Source: Clostridiales bacterium COT073_COT-073 (GTDB lineage Bacteria; Bacillota; Clostridia; Lachnospirales; Vallitaleaceae). Taken from it: a stretch of DNA of 64,000 nucleotides. Below, one piece after another: positions 34,144-43,794 of the stretch. Position numbers and translations under genes: made by a program. Numbering within the stretch: the first letter of the stretch is position 1; every line of letters starts with the position of its first letter. Under the pieces are notes generated by a model that saw nothing but the letters and a program-made list of their open reading frames with translations, was not told the DNA's origin and did no database searches. Location: assembly GCA_003858485.1 (NCBI GenBank), contig RQYD01000015.1, positions 1 to 64,000 of the forward strand. The letters run 5' to 3'.

Positions 34144-36102
34144 ATGAAAATCACATTAAAAGATGGAAGTATCAGAGAGTATGAACAGCCAATGGCAATT
34201 ATTGATATTGTCAAAGATATTAGTGAGGGATTGGCCAACGTGGCTACTTTGGCTGAAGTGGATGGCGTAACCATGGATCTGCGCAAAGTCATTGATCAGG
34301 ATTGCAGCTTACATGTATTAACGGCTAAGGATGAAAAGGGTTTGGCGGCTCTTCGCCATTCCTGCTCCCATGTTCTGGCACAGGCAGTTAAGCGCCTGTA
34401 TCCGGAGGCCAAACTGGCAATTGGGCCGGCAACCGAGAATGGCTTCTATTATGATTTTGATAAAGAACCGGCCTTTAAAGATGAAGATCTGCCGGCAATT
34501 GAAAAAGAAATGAAAAAGATCATTAAAGAAAGACATAATATTAAATATTTTGAACTGCCAAGAGCAGAAGCAATTGCTTTAATGGAGCAAAAAAATGAAC
34601 CATATAAGGTCGAACTGATTAATGATTTGCCGGAAGATGCGGTCATTTCTTTTTATGAACAAGGGGAGTTTGTCGACCTGTGTGCCGGCCCTCATGTTAT
34701 GAATATTAAAGCGATTAAGGCTTTTAAATTAATTTCCACCGCCGGTGCTTACTGGCGGGGCAGTGAAAAAAATAAAATGCTGTCCCGTATTTATGCAACT
34801 GCCTTTGAAACCAAGGAAGAATTGCAGGCATATTTGACTCAGTTGGAAGAAGCAAAAAAGCGGGATCACAACAAACTTGGCCGTGAACTGGGTTACTTCA
34901 TGACATCAGAAGTAGTTGGACAGGGCTTGCCGCTTTTAATGCCGAAAGGTGCCAAACTATTCCAGATCCTGCAACGCTATACTGAAGATTTGGAAATGAG
35001 AAGTGGCTATGAGTTTACCAAAACTCCATATATGGCTAAGAGTGATTTATATAAAATTTCCGGACACTGGAGCCACTATAAAGATGGGATGTTTGTTCTG
35101 GGAGAAGAGGGCAAGGATGATGAAGTACTGGCGCTTCGACCAATGACCTGCCCATTTCAGTATTTAATTTATAAAGCAACTCAGCATAGTTATCGTGATT
35201 TGCCAGTGCGTTTGTCAGAGACTTCCACATTATTCAGAAACGAGTCTTCCGGTGAAATGCATGGCCTGATTCGGGTGCGTCAATTTACTTTGGCAGATGC
35301 TCATATTATTTGTACTCCGGAGCAATTAGAACAGGAATTTAAATCAACGGTTAATTTGCTGCACACCATTATGACCGATCTGGGGATCGCGGATAAAATT
35401 TGGTACCGCTTTAGTAAATGGGATCCCAACAATAAGGAAAAATATATTGATGAACCGGAGGCCTGGGAAAATACCCAGAATCTGATGCGGGATATTTTAA
35501 ATCATATTGGCTTGAAATTTACAGAAGCTGATGATGAAGCTGCCTTTTATGGACCGAAATTAGATTTGCAGTTTAAAAATGTTCACGGCAAGCAGGATAC
35601 GCTCTTAACCATTCAAATTGACTTTGCTCTGGCCAGACGTTTTGATATGACCTATGTCGATGCTGATAATACCAAGAAACATCCATATATTGTCCATCGC
35701 TCCTCCATCGGCTGTTATGAAAGAACTATGGCTATGCTGATTGAGGAATATGCCGGTGCGTTGCCGCTGTGGTTATCGCCGGTGCAGGCCTTGATTTTAC
35801 CGATTTCTGATAAATATATTGATTATGCCAACGAATTAAAGCGGAGAATGGAATGGCAGGGGCTGCGTGTCCAGGTTGATACCCGCAGTGAAAGCATTGG
35901 CTATAAGATTCGGGCCGCTCGTGGAGAAAGGGTACCTTATATGTTGATTGTCGGTGAAGAAGAGGAAAAAGCGGATGCTGTTGCTGTTCGTAGTCGTGAA
36001 AAGGGAGAAGAAGGTGTGGTTTCCGTGGATGAGCTGATCAAAAGGTTAGTGGAAGAAGATAGGAGCAAATACATTTATCATAAGCATATGTCTCAGGAAT
36101 AG
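34144..36102 (+). CDS. thrS: Threonyl-tRNA synthetase
   Basis: A 652-residue class II synthetase of full length. TGS domain at residues 1-60; editing domain with RHSCSHVLAQAVKRLYP and the GPATENGFYYD block; catalytic core with KMLSRIYATAFETKEEL, MTCPFQYLIYK, motif 2 RNESSGEMHGLIRVRQF and motif 3 GCYERTMAMLIEE; C-terminal anticodon-binding domain from about 545 (PVQALILPISDKYIDYANEL, VDTRSESIGYKIRAA). AAGAAAGGAAAG precedes the ATG. It is regulated by the T-box leader about 320 bp upstream. Confidence 0.97.
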   Translation: MKITLKDGSIREYEQPMAIIDIVKDISEGLANVATLAEVDGVTMDLRKVIDQDCSLHVLTAKDEKGLAALRHSCSHVLAQAVKRLYPEAKLAIGPATENGFYYDFDKEPAFKDEDLPAIEKEMKKIIKERHNIKYFELPRAEAIALMEQKNEPYKVELINDLPEDAVISFYEQGEFVDLCAGPHVMNIKAIKAFKLISTAGAYWRGSEKNKMLSRIYATAFETKEELQAYLTQLEEAKKRDHNKLGRELGYFMTSEVVGQGLPLLMPKGAKLFQILQRYTEDLEMRSGYEFTKTPYMAKSDLYKISGHWSHYKDGMFVLGEEGKDDEVLALRPMTCPFQYLIYKATQHSYRDLPVRLSETSTLFRNESSGEMHGLIRVRQFTLADAHIICTPEQLEQEFKSTVNLLHTIMTDLGIADKIWYRFSKWDPNNKEKYIDEPEAWENTQNLMRDILNHIGLKFTEADDEAAFYGPKLDLQFKNVHGKQDTLLTIQIDFALARRFDMTYVDADNTKKHPYIVHRSSIGCYERTMAMLIEEYAGALPLWLSPVQALILPISDKYIDYANELKRRMEWQGLRVQVDTRSESIGYKIRAARGERVPYMLIVGEEEEKADAVAVRSREKGEEGVVSVDELIKRLVEEDRSKYIYHKHMSQE

Positions 36103-36128
36103 GCTTATGATTATATGAGGAGGTATCT

Positions 36129-37082
36129 ATGAGTGCATGGTGGAAATCATTATTTGGTGGGGGAAAAAGCGACCGATTCGGGGAAAGACCGGATGATTGG
36201 GAGGAGACTACAGAAAGAGAAGAAGAATGGGAAGAAGAACTGCAAAATAAACCAACCATGGATGGCCTGAAACAAATTTTAGAGGAAATCAATCAAGAAA
36301 CTGTGACCGAAGTGATCAGAATCAAAGTTAAGCCATTTGTTCAAGGATTACCTACAGAAAGTAATTTTGGCGGTGTACCTTATATTCCGCATGGAGGAAC
36401 GATTCCGACTACCAAAGACGGCAGACAATTGATGTTTTTGGCGCAGATCAATTGTGCGGAACTGCCGGCAAATAATTTATATCCGGCGAAAGGGATTTTG
36501 CAATTTTGGGGCTTTAATGATGACTTGTTTGGGGCGGATTTGGATAACGGACTGGCCGATGAGACCAAGCGAGTACTTTATTATCCGGTGGTCGAAGAAT
36601 GTTTGTCGGAAGAAGAAGTAAAAAGGATTTATGATCCACAGGGAGATATGGATGAGCTTTATTCACCGATGAAAAAAGGAATGCCATTTGGGCTGACCTT
36701 TACTTTGGAGAAGGAAGGCTTATCGGCCGGGGACTATCGTTTTGAACCGCTCTTTCTTGAAAAGTGGAACAGGAAATATCCTGCTTTTAAAGCAAACAGT
36801 ATTTTTGATGATGTGATTCCGGATGAATTTGGGGATTATATTTATGATGAAAATTTTTCCAGCGGACATAAAATTGGTGGTTATCCATTTTTTACTCAAA
36901 CCGATCCCAGAGAGTATGGAAATAAAGAATATACGACTCTGCTTTTGCAAATTGATTCGGATTTTAATAAAGAATATGAAATTATGTGGGGCGATGTTGG
37001 CGTGGCTAACTTTTTTGCGACCCCCAGGCAGCTGAAAATGCTGGATTTCAGCGGTGTTTTATATACCTGGGATTGCGGCTGA
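36129..37082 (+). CDS. YwqG-like protein (DUF1963)
   Basis: A 317-residue cytoplasmic protein of the DUF1963 family: FGGVPYIPHGGTIPTTKDGRQLMFLAQINCAELP (around 80-113), ILQFWGFNDDLFGADLDNG, HKIGGYPFFTQTDPR and the C-terminal LLQIDSD...MWGDVGVANFF. An acidic, Glu/Trp-rich N-terminus (residues 20-40) precedes the domain. The family has no established biochemical role. GAGGAGG precedes the ATG. It lies 26 bp after thrS and 14 bp before the phosphatase gene, so the three probably share a transcript. Confidence 0.85.
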   Translation: MSAWWKSLFGGGKSDRFGERPDDWEETTEREEEWEEELQNKPTMDGLKQILEEINQETVTEVIRIKVKPFVQGLPTESNFGGVPYIPHGGTIPTTKDGRQLMFLAQINCAELPANNLYPAKGILQFWGFNDDLFGADLDNGLADETKRVLYYPVVEECLSEEEVKRIYDPQGDMDELYSPMKKGMPFGLTFTLEKEGLSAGDYRFEPLFLEKWNRKYPAFKANSIFDDVIPDEFGDYIYDENFSSGHKIGGYPFFTQTDPREYGNKEYTTLLLQIDSDFNKEYEIMWGDVGVANFFATPRQLKMLDFSGVLYTWDCG

Positions 37083-37096
37083 GATAAGGAGGAGCT

Positions 37097-37612
37097 ATGT
37101 TTTATTTTGTGCGTCATGGGAAAACCGATTACTCAGAGCATAATCAAAAAATATATCAGGGATATGGAGTTAACTTTGCTTCTTTGGCTAAAAAGGGAAA
37201 AAAGCAAATCAAACAAACAGCCAAGGATGAACGCTTACAAGATGCCGATTTGATTATTAGCTCGCCTTATACCAGAGCCTTACAGTCAGCGGCGATTTTA
37301 TCCAGAAAAGTAAATGTGAAACTGGAAGTGGAAACCGATTTGCATGAATGGCTGGCCAATAAGAATTACATGTATGTCGAAGATGGCAAGGCGGAGCTGG
37401 CCTGTGCTGAATATTTCAGTTTAAACGGTGATTATCCGGCTGGTCAGGACAGAGATTGGGAAAGTCGGCAATTAATGGCAGAACGGGTACTCAAAGTTCT
37501 GGAAAAATATAGCCAATATGACAAAGTTATTGTGGTTGGGCATAGCATGATGATCCAGGCAGTGACCGGATATGAGCCAAAATTAGGTGAAATTGTGGAA
37601 TTTACTTTATAA
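37097..37612 (+). CDS. Histidine-phosphatase-superfamily protein
   Basis: A 171-residue phosphatase with the N-terminal catalytic FVRHGKTDYSE (phosphohistidine His7), SSPYTRALQSAAILSR with the substrate-binding Arg, a DLHEWLANK region, and the second catalytic His in VIVVGHSMMIQAVTG. The family includes phosphoglycerate mutases and broad phosphatases; at this short length a small-molecule phosphatase is likelier than a glycolytic mutase. AAGGAGG precedes the ATG. Confidence 0.88.
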   Translation: MFYFVRHGKTDYSEHNQKIYQGYGVNFASLAKKGKKQIKQTAKDERLQDADLIISSPYTRALQSAAILSRKVNVKLEVETDLHEWLANKNYMYVEDGKAELACAEYFSLNGDYPAGQDRDWESRQLMAERVLKVLEKYSQYDKVIVVGHSMMIQAVTGYEPKLGEIVEFTL

Positions 37613-37632
37613 AATATTTTTAAAAGAGCTTA

Positions 37633-37697
37633 AAAATAAGCCGTCCTTGGTTTGAAGCAATGTTTCGTTTGAATTTAAGGACTGGCTTATTTTTTTA
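37633..37697 (+). terminator. Terminator after the thrS operon
   Basis: AAATAAGCC-TCCTT pairs with AAGGA-TGGCTTATTT, followed by a T-run. It ends the thrS-ywqG-phosphatase unit. Confidence 0.75.
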
Positions 37698-37727
37698 TAA
37701 AAAGTTTTGGCTAAAAGCTAATAAAAG

Positions 37728-37763
37728 TCAATAGTTTCTGACTTTGAGGTCAGAAACTATTGA
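37728..37763. repeat. Perfect 15-bp inverted repeat
   Basis: TCAATAGTTTCTGAC (37728-37742) is perfectly inverted as GTCAGAAACTATTGA (37749-37763). A third partial copy (AGTCAGAAACTTTT) follows near 37790. No T-run follows. Purpose unknown. Confidence 0.6.
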
Positions 37764-37907
37764 AAGATAAAACTTTTTTGACTTATAAGTCAGAAACTTT
37801 TAAAATGGATTGCTTTTTGAAACAGAGATAAGAAAAATCATTCCCAGAGAAAGGTAAAGAAACAAAGGCGAGATAAAATGTTAAAAAAATAAAACTGTGT
37901 AAAAAAA

Positions 37908-37936
37908 TTGACAAAAACTATAAAAAGAGGTAATAT
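37908..37936 (+). promoter_or_regulatory. Strong sigma-A promoter before a secreted hypothetical gene
   Basis: TTGACA (37908-37913), 17-bp spacer, TAATAT (37931-37936). The next gene starts 226 bp later, leaving a long untranslated leader. Confidence 0.7.
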
Positions 37937-38162
37937 TAAAATATAAATCAAATATTATATGAAAATAACTGGTTTAATGGTGTGGAATGTTGTTTGTTAC
38001 AGAAAATAATGACAATTTGGTTTTGATAGGGAAAGTGATCTAAAATAAAGTGTTATTTTGTGGTATGAAATAGATCGCTAAGATAATTTGCTTATATTGC
38101 CTATTGGAAAGCTAACTTTTCATATAAGCAAATACAACAAATTATCAAAAGGAGTTATTATT

Positions 38163-38702
38163 ATGAAAAAAATAATGTTCATTTTACTACTTTTCTTAGT
38201 TCCGGTTGTTGGTTCCTTTGTATCCAAATTTCATATATCGGAGTCAAGTTTAAAGGATTATGTACAAAAAGACTTAAAGTCAGATAATATTGAATTTATT
38301 GATACATATAGTAGTAATAATACTAAAATAATTTTCTATCGAATAAAAGATTCGCCGCTGTATGGACCGCTGCATGGGGTATATGTTTTTAAGTCTGGTG
38401 ATTTCTTAAAAGATTATTACTTTTGTTATGGAAAAAAACAAACAAATCAAAAATGGTCTTTTTATACGGTTTCAAACAATAATGCATCAAAAGAAGGAAT
38501 TATTATAATCTTTGGAAGAAATCAGAATTTGGAGGATAAGCAGTTGAGCATTAAAATAGATGGAACAACATATATTGAAAACATTGAAACGAAGCGATTT
38601 TACTTGTTTATATATCCTGTAAAAAATATTGATTATATTCCCGAAGAATTGGAAACAATAAAAAATGATAAAATTTCATGTGTTTTTTCTTGTACATCGT
38701 AA
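38163..38702 (+). CDS. Small secreted or membrane-anchored hypothetical protein
   Basis: A 179-residue protein starting MKKIMFILLLFLVPVVGSFVSKF, a clear signal peptide or N-terminal anchor without a lipobox. The rest is about 155 residues of mixed strands (IIFYRIKDSPLYGPLHGVYVFKSGDFLKDYYFCYGKKQ). No family was recognised. ATG 38163 is chosen because AAAAGGAG lies upstream and it begins the signal peptide; an earlier in-frame start (38088) lacks a site. Its base composition is even more AT-rich than the housekeeping genes around it, which may mean acquisition. Confidence 0.65.
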   Translation: MKKIMFILLLFLVPVVGSFVSKFHISESSLKDYVQKDLKSDNIEFIDTYSSNNTKIIFYRIKDSPLYGPLHGVYVFKSGDFLKDYYFCYGKKQTNQKWSFYTVSNNNASKEGIIIIFGRNQNLEDKQLSIKIDGTTYIENIETKRFYLFIYPVKNIDYIPEELETIKNDKISCVFSCTS

Positions 38703-38741
38703 GATGTTTATATAACATCAACAATAAAGAGGAGACTCATT

Positions 38742-38880
38742 ATGATGAAAAATTACATTTCTGATATTATGTTTCATATTTTTAGTTTCAACAACATATT
38801 TAAGCGTAGCAGTTTTATATAGCTGTTGCGCTATTTTTATGCCGAACTATTTATTAGACGGTATATGTATAAGAAAATAA
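38742..38880 (+). pseudogene. Frameshifted mini-gene for a small membrane peptide
   Basis: ATGATG at 38742 has a good AAAGAGGAG site but its frame stops after 26 codons. One base fewer in the AAAAA run (38748-38752) would give a 45-residue peptide, beginning MMKITFLILCFIFLVSTTYL and ending LDGICIRK at TAA 38878, with a strong membrane segment. It follows the secreted protein by 39 bp. Either a real slip mutation, a sequencing error, or chance. Confidence 0.45.
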
Positions 38881-38983
38881 AAAATATGGAATTTACTTTT
38901 GATGTAGTAACTTTGGGGAGATTTTCTACAAAAATTATAGAAAAATAAATAACAAAGGCAAAACGGGACAGTTTTATTTGTGG

Positions 38984-38989
38984 TATACT
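38984..38989 (+). promoter_or_regulatory. Extended -10 promoter candidate for alaS
   Basis: TGGTATACT contains TATACT with an upstream TGn element, about 150 bp before alaS. No convincing -35 box was found. Confidence 0.4.
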
Positions 38990-39141
38990 AGAACATTATC
39001 ATATATGGCTTATAGTAAATTTATATCATTTGTTTTACTTGCATTTTTCCAGAAAAAATATTAAAATAGGGAAGAATGTATAGAAAAAGAAGATGGCGAA
39101 TTGCTGTCTTTTGAAAGAAAAATAAATCACAGGAGTAGAAA

Positions 39142-41778
39142 ATGAAAAAATACGGAGTTAATGATTTAAGAAGAATGTTTTTGGAATTTTTTGAAAGCAA
39201 GGAACATTTGCGGGCCAACAGCTTTTCGCTGGTGCCGCAAAATGATAAGTCCTTGCTTTTGATCAACAGCGGGATGGCGCCGCTGAAAGCCTATTTTACC
39301 GGCCAGGAGATTCCGCCACGCAAGCGTATGACTACCTGCCAGAAATGTATTCGGACAGGTGATATTGATAATGTTGGAAAAACCAGCCGCCATGGCACTT
39401 TCTTTGAAATGCTGGGCAATTTTTCGTTTGGCGATTATTTTAAAAAAGAAGCCATTGCCTGGGCTTGGGAGTTTTTCACCAAAGTGCTGGAAATTCCGGC
39501 TGATAAACTTTATGTATCGGTTTATGAAGAAGATGATGAAGCGGCTGATATCTGGCGTTTACAAGAGCATGTGCCGGCTGAGCGAATCATTCGCATGGGC
39601 AAGGCTGATAACTTCTGGGAGCATGGCTTAGGACCATGCGGACCATGTTCAGAAATTTATTTTGACAGAGGCGAAAAATATTATCAGGGAGACGATTTTG
39701 AAGCAGGAGCAGAGGCCGATCGCTATGTCGAGATTTGGAATTTGGTATTTACTCAGTTTGAGAAAATGGAATCCGGTGAATATGTGCCGCTGCAATTTCC
39801 CAATATTGATACCGGCATGGGCTTAGAGCGTTTAGCCTGTATTATGCAGGATGAGCTTTCGATTTTTGATGTGGATACCGTCAAAGCCATTCGTGATGAG
39901 GTTTGCCGCTTAGCAAAAGCGACCTATAAGGAAGATGAGCAAAAAGATATTTCCATCCGGGTGATTACCGACCACATCCGCTCCGTTACCTTTATGACTT
40001 CAGATGGTATTTTGCCATCTAATGAGGGCAGGGGTTATGTCCTGCGCCGCTTGCTGCGCCGGGCTGCCAGACATGGACGGCTGCTGGGCATTTCCGGCTC
40101 TTTCCTGAGTGGTTTGGCAGAAAAGGTAATTGCCACCAGTCATCAGGGGTATCCGGAATTAAAAGAAAAAGAGGCTCATATCCTAAAAGTCATTGCCATG
40201 GAAGAAGAACGTTTTGCCGAAACGATTGATCAGGGACTGGGTATTTTGCAGGATTATCTGGCAGAAACCAAGGCAGAGGGCAAAGATACCTTAGATGGTG
40301 CCAAGGCATTTAAATTATATGATACTTATGGTTTCCCGCTTGATCTGACCATTGAAATATCAGCCGAAAGTGGCATTAAAGTCGATGAAGAGGCTTTTAA
40401 AGCAGAAATGCAGGAACAAAGAGAAAGAGCCAGAGCTGCCCGGGAAGAAACCAACTATATGGGAGCTAAAGAAACGGTTTATAATAAATTGCCGATTGAG
40501 GTAGCTAACTGTTTTATTGGTTATACCAATTTACAGGCAGCAGAAGAAATTGTGGAAATCACCTGCGGGGAAGAAATTGTGGATCGGGCAGAAACGGGAG
40601 AAACGATTACCTTATTTGTGAAGAATACTCCATTTTATGCAACCAGCGGTGGACAACTGGCGGATAAAGGATTAGCCAAAACTGAAACCGGAGTAATGGA
40701 GATCGTAGATGTGAAAAAAGTGGTCGGCAATAATATTGCTCATATTGGTAAGGTAGTTAGTGGTTACATCCAAAAAGGCCAGTTAGCTGATTTGACAGTG
40801 GATTCGGAAAATCGGTTTGCCACTGCTAAAAACCATAGTGCTACCCACTTATTGCAACGCGCCTTAAAAAATGTGTTAGGTGAGCATATTGAGCAAGCTG
40901 GTTCTTCGGTTAGTGCTGAGCGTTTGCGTTTTGACTTTACTCACTTCCAGCCGGTGACCAAAGAAGAATTGGAATTAGTGGAAAAAGAGGTCAACCGCAA
41001 AATTGCTGAGGGTCTTGAGATTGTGATTAAAGAAATGCCAATTGATGAGGCCAAGAAGATGGGCGCAATGGCACTTTTTGGTGAAAAATATGGCGATGTG
41101 GTGCGGGTGATTGATATGGGTGGATACAGCATTGAACTTTGTGGTGGTACTCATTTAACCAACACTTCGCAGGTGGGACTGTTTAAGATCGTGTCAGAAG
41201 CCAGTGTGGCGGCTGGTGTTCGCCGGATTGAAGCTTTGACTTCAGAGGGGGCATTCGAATATTTAAAAGCTGAAGAAACTAAATTAAAAGAAATTGCCGC
41301 CTTGGTCAAATCAGACACCCATCAGGTTGGTACAAGAATTGAACAACTTTTGGAAGAAATCAAAGAGCTGCGTTTAAAGAATGAACAGCTAAGCGCTAAA
41401 TTATCCGGTGGTGCAGCCGAAGAATTGCTAAGTAAAAAAGAAGAAATTGGTAATTTTGAAGTGTTATTGGCAGAAACCCCAGATATGGATGCCAATGCTC
41501 TTAGAGAATTGGGCGATAATTTACGTTCGAAATTAAAAGGCGGAATTGTGGTTTTAGCCAGCAGCAAAGATGGAAAAGTAGCACTGATTACTATGGCTGG
41601 TGATGAGGCGATTAAGGCCGGCATTCACTCAGGTAATATTATTAAAGCAATTGCACCAATTGTTGGTGGTGGTGGCGGCGGAAAACCACAAATGGCACAA
41701 GCCGGTGGTAAAGATGCTGAAAAAATAGGGGAGGCATTAGTACATGCAAAAGAGGTCATTCAGAAACAACTTGCATAA
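39142..41778 (+). CDS. alaS: Alanyl-tRNA synthetase
   Basis: An 878-residue class II synthetase of full length. Catalytic core with TTCQKCIRTGDIDNVGKTSRHGTFFEMLGNFSFG, GLGPCGPCSEIYFDRG and IDTGMGLERLACIMQ; editing domain with the Zn site HSATHLLQRAL and CGGTHLTNT; a coiled region (about 730-770) and the C-Ala domain ending with GGGGGGKPQMAQAGG. AGGAGTAGAAA precedes the ATG. No T-box was found upstream. Its last 35 bp overlap the CapA-like gene. Confidence 0.97.
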   Translation: MKKYGVNDLRRMFLEFFESKEHLRANSFSLVPQNDKSLLLINSGMAPLKAYFTGQEIPPRKRMTTCQKCIRTGDIDNVGKTSRHGTFFEMLGNFSFGDYFKKEAIAWAWEFFTKVLEIPADKLYVSVYEEDDEAADIWRLQEHVPAERIIRMGKADNFWEHGLGPCGPCSEIYFDRGEKYYQGDDFEAGAEADRYVEIWNLVFTQFEKMESGEYVPLQFPNIDTGMGLERLACIMQDELSIFDVDTVKAIRDEVCRLAKATYKEDEQKDISIRVITDHIRSVTFMTSDGILPSNEGRGYVLRRLLRRAARHGRLLGISGSFLSGLAEKVIATSHQGYPELKEKEAHILKVIAMEEERFAETIDQGLGILQDYLAETKAEGKDTLDGAKAFKLYDTYGFPLDLTIEISAESGIKVDEEAFKAEMQEQRERARAAREETNYMGAKETVYNKLPIEVANCFIGYTNLQAAEEIVEITCGEEIVDRAETGETITLFVKNTPFYATSGGQLADKGLAKTETGVMEIVDVKKVVGNNIAHIGKVVSGYIQKGQLADLTVDSENRFATAKNHSATHLLQRALKNVLGEHIEQAGSSVSAERLRFDFTHFQPVTKEELELVEKEVNRKIAEGLEIVIKEMPIDEAKKMGAMALFGEKYGDVVRVIDMGGYSIELCGGTHLTNTSQVGLFKIVSEASVAAGVRRIEALTSEGAFEYLKAEETKLKEIAALVKSDTHQVGTRIEQLLEEIKELRLKNEQLSAKLSGGAAEELLSKKEEIGNFEVLLAETPDMDANALRELGDNLRSKLKGGIVVLASSKDGKVALITMAGDEAIKAGIHSGNIIKAIAPIVGGGGGGKPQMAQAGGKDAEKIGEALVHAKEVIQKQLA

Positions 41779-43393
41779 GCTTTGGGCAATCGTTTTATGT
41801 ATTGGCTTGATCACTGCCTGTGGCAACACAGGCAGTGCAAATACAGGGGCGAGTATAAAAGGACAAAAGGAAACAACCATAGAGAAAGCAGAATTTCTGA
41901 AAAAGGAAGATAAGGTTGAGCCTTCTGCCAAAAAACAGACAGAAAATAAAGATAAAACAGAAGAAAAAAACGCGGAAGTCAAATTACCGAAAATGCCCAA
42001 GGATCAGTATCATGAGGTGTCATTTTTGGCAGTTGGTGATGTGATGGTGCATAAGGAACAGCTGAAAAGAGCCTATGTGCCGGCAACGGACAGCTTTGAT
42101 TTTGTGGAAAGCTTTGTATATGCCCAGCCTTTTATTGAAAGTGCAACATATGCTTTTGCCAATCTGGAAACAACATTGGCCGGCCGAAGCCAAAATACAA
42201 CTTCCGTTACAGGCAGTATGTATAAGGGTTATAGTGGTTATCCCAATTTTAATGCTCCGGAGAGCCTGGGCGATGCTTTAAAATGGGCAGGTTTTGACTT
42301 TATTGGAACGGCTAATAATCATTCACTGGATAAAGGCTTAAATGGAGTGATTAACACTCTGGCTTATCTTCGCCAAATCGGATTACCCTATACCGGTACT
42401 TTTGATACTGCGGAAGAAAGAAATACCTTAAAGGTGGTAGAAGTCGGGGGCTTAAAGATCGGAGTGATCGCCTATACTTATGCCACCAATGGAATTTATT
42501 TAAAGCCGGAGGATATGTACCGGGTTAATACCTTGGATAATTATCAGGCTGAAAGAATTGCCGAACTTTATGAAACGGTCAAAAGGGCAAAACAGCAACC
42601 AATTGACTTATTATTTGTAATGATGCACTATGGCAATGAATACTGGGAAAAACCGGAAAAGCATTATCAGGCAGGGATTACTCAGGAACTAATTCGGCTG
42701 GGAGTGGATATGGTCATCGGCTCGCATCCCCATACTTTACAGCCACTGATTTATACCGAGCAGGACGCGGTTTTATTAAAAAAATCGGAACAGGCACAGC
42801 TGCCGGTTAATTTAACTGCAAATCCTCAGGTTAATTCTCAAACTTCTGCCCATAAAGCAGAAGCGACAGAAAACGCAGAAACGGCAAATAAAGCAGAGAA
42901 AACGGAAGGAAAACCGGAGGCATTGGCTCAAACTGAAATAAATGCTCAACAGCCGGTTACTGCTGAAACTACAACCGGGCAATTGCCCTGGGATATTGCC
43001 GGTATTTATTCTTTGGGTAATTTTATCAGCTCACAGCGAGTGATTAGTGAATATAAAACTGATACCGATACCGGTGCTATGATAAAATGGGTGTATCAAT
43101 GGAAAAATCAGGATAAGCCAACTTTAGTTAAAATTGGTATTATTCCAACCATCGTAGTTTGGCAGGATGACCGGGCAACGGTCCTGCCGATCAATGATAT
43201 TTCCATTGCTGCCGCCAAAGCTGACCCGACCATGGCCATTACTCCATATGTGGAGAGCAGAATTGCCAATGCCCAAAAGACGGTGCTAAAGCGATTGACT
43301 ACTTTTTTGCCGGATAGTTTAATCCAGTCCATGCAAACCGAAGGCGATGGCTTTACTTATCTTTATTTGCATGAGGAAATAAAGGCCAAATAA
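41744..43393 (+). CDS. CapA-family (poly-gamma-glutamate capsule-type) lipoprotein
   Basis: A 549-residue lipoprotein (lipobox LITAC) with a CapA metallophosphatase-like domain: VSFLAVGDVMVHKEQ, ANLETTLAG, GYPNFNAPESLGDALKWAGFDFIGTANNHSLDKG, VMMHYGNEYWEKP and GVDMVIGSHPHTLQP. A low-complexity Ala/Thr/Glu/Gln-rich insert (about residues 345-415) splits the domain between IYTEQDAVLLKK and PWDIAGIYSLGNFISS. GGGGAGG precedes the start inside alaS. The family acts in capsule or cell-surface polymer metabolism; no capBC genes are adjacent, so a capsule role here is uncertain. Confidence 0.85.
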   Translation: MQKRSFRNNLHKLWAIVLCIGLITACGNTGSANTGASIKGQKETTIEKAEFLKKEDKVEPSAKKQTENKDKTEEKNAEVKLPKMPKDQYHEVSFLAVGDVMVHKEQLKRAYVPATDSFDFVESFVYAQPFIESATYAFANLETTLAGRSQNTTSVTGSMYKGYSGYPNFNAPESLGDALKWAGFDFIGTANNHSLDKGLNGVINTLAYLRQIGLPYTGTFDTAEERNTLKVVEVGGLKIGVIAYTYATNGIYLKPEDMYRVNTLDNYQAERIAELYETVKRAKQQPIDLLFVMMHYGNEYWEKPEKHYQAGITQELIRLGVDMVIGSHPHTLQPLIYTEQDAVLLKKSEQAQLPVNLTANPQVNSQTSAHKAEATENAETANKAEKTEGKPEALAQTEINAQQPVTAETTTGQLPWDIAGIYSLGNFISSQRVISEYKTDTDTGAMIKWVYQWKNQDKPTLVKIGIIPTIVVWQDDRATVLPINDISIAAAKADPTMAITPYVESRIANAQKTVLKRLTTFLPDSLIQSMQTEGDGFTYLYLHEEIKAK

Positions 43394-43409
43394 AGCAGTA
43401 AATCATTAG

Positions 43410-43526
43410 AAGTTGTCTAGCGCACGTTTAGTTATTAGAGAAACGCAGAATGGCGGAAGCGAAAGCGAGCCATGTCAGCGAGCTTGCGAGCTGCAAGTTT
43501 CCTAAAAACTGTGCGAAAGACAACTT
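43410..43526. repeat. Dispersed inverted-repeat element, copy C
   Basis: AAGTTGTCTAGCGCAC (43410-43425) and GTGCGAAAGACAACTT (43511-43526) match in 14 of 16 inverted positions. The right end CTAAAAACTGTGCGAAAG resembles that of copy A. The interior contains small GC-rich hairpins (GGCGGAAGCGAAAGCGAGCC; GCGAGCTTGCGAGC). The remaining gap up to 43794 shows nothing else clear. Confidence 0.6.
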
Positions 43527-43794
43527 AAAATTTTGCAACAGCCCTTTTTGATAAGTGTGTAAATGTGATCATGGTAGAAAATATCTTTGTTTCAAAAACC
43601 AAGGCATGCTGAATCTCCATCCTGTCCTTGCTTAGATGGAAAGACAGGAAATGCCGGTGGAAACAGCCATAGATTATTAGTAATGATGGGATGAAAATGT
43701 TTAAAAAGCGGAAAAGTTGTATCAGAAATTTTATAAGATTAGAATCAAGAAATTTTTAAAATAGGAAAGCAGGCAGCAGAAAAGGAGTAAAAAA

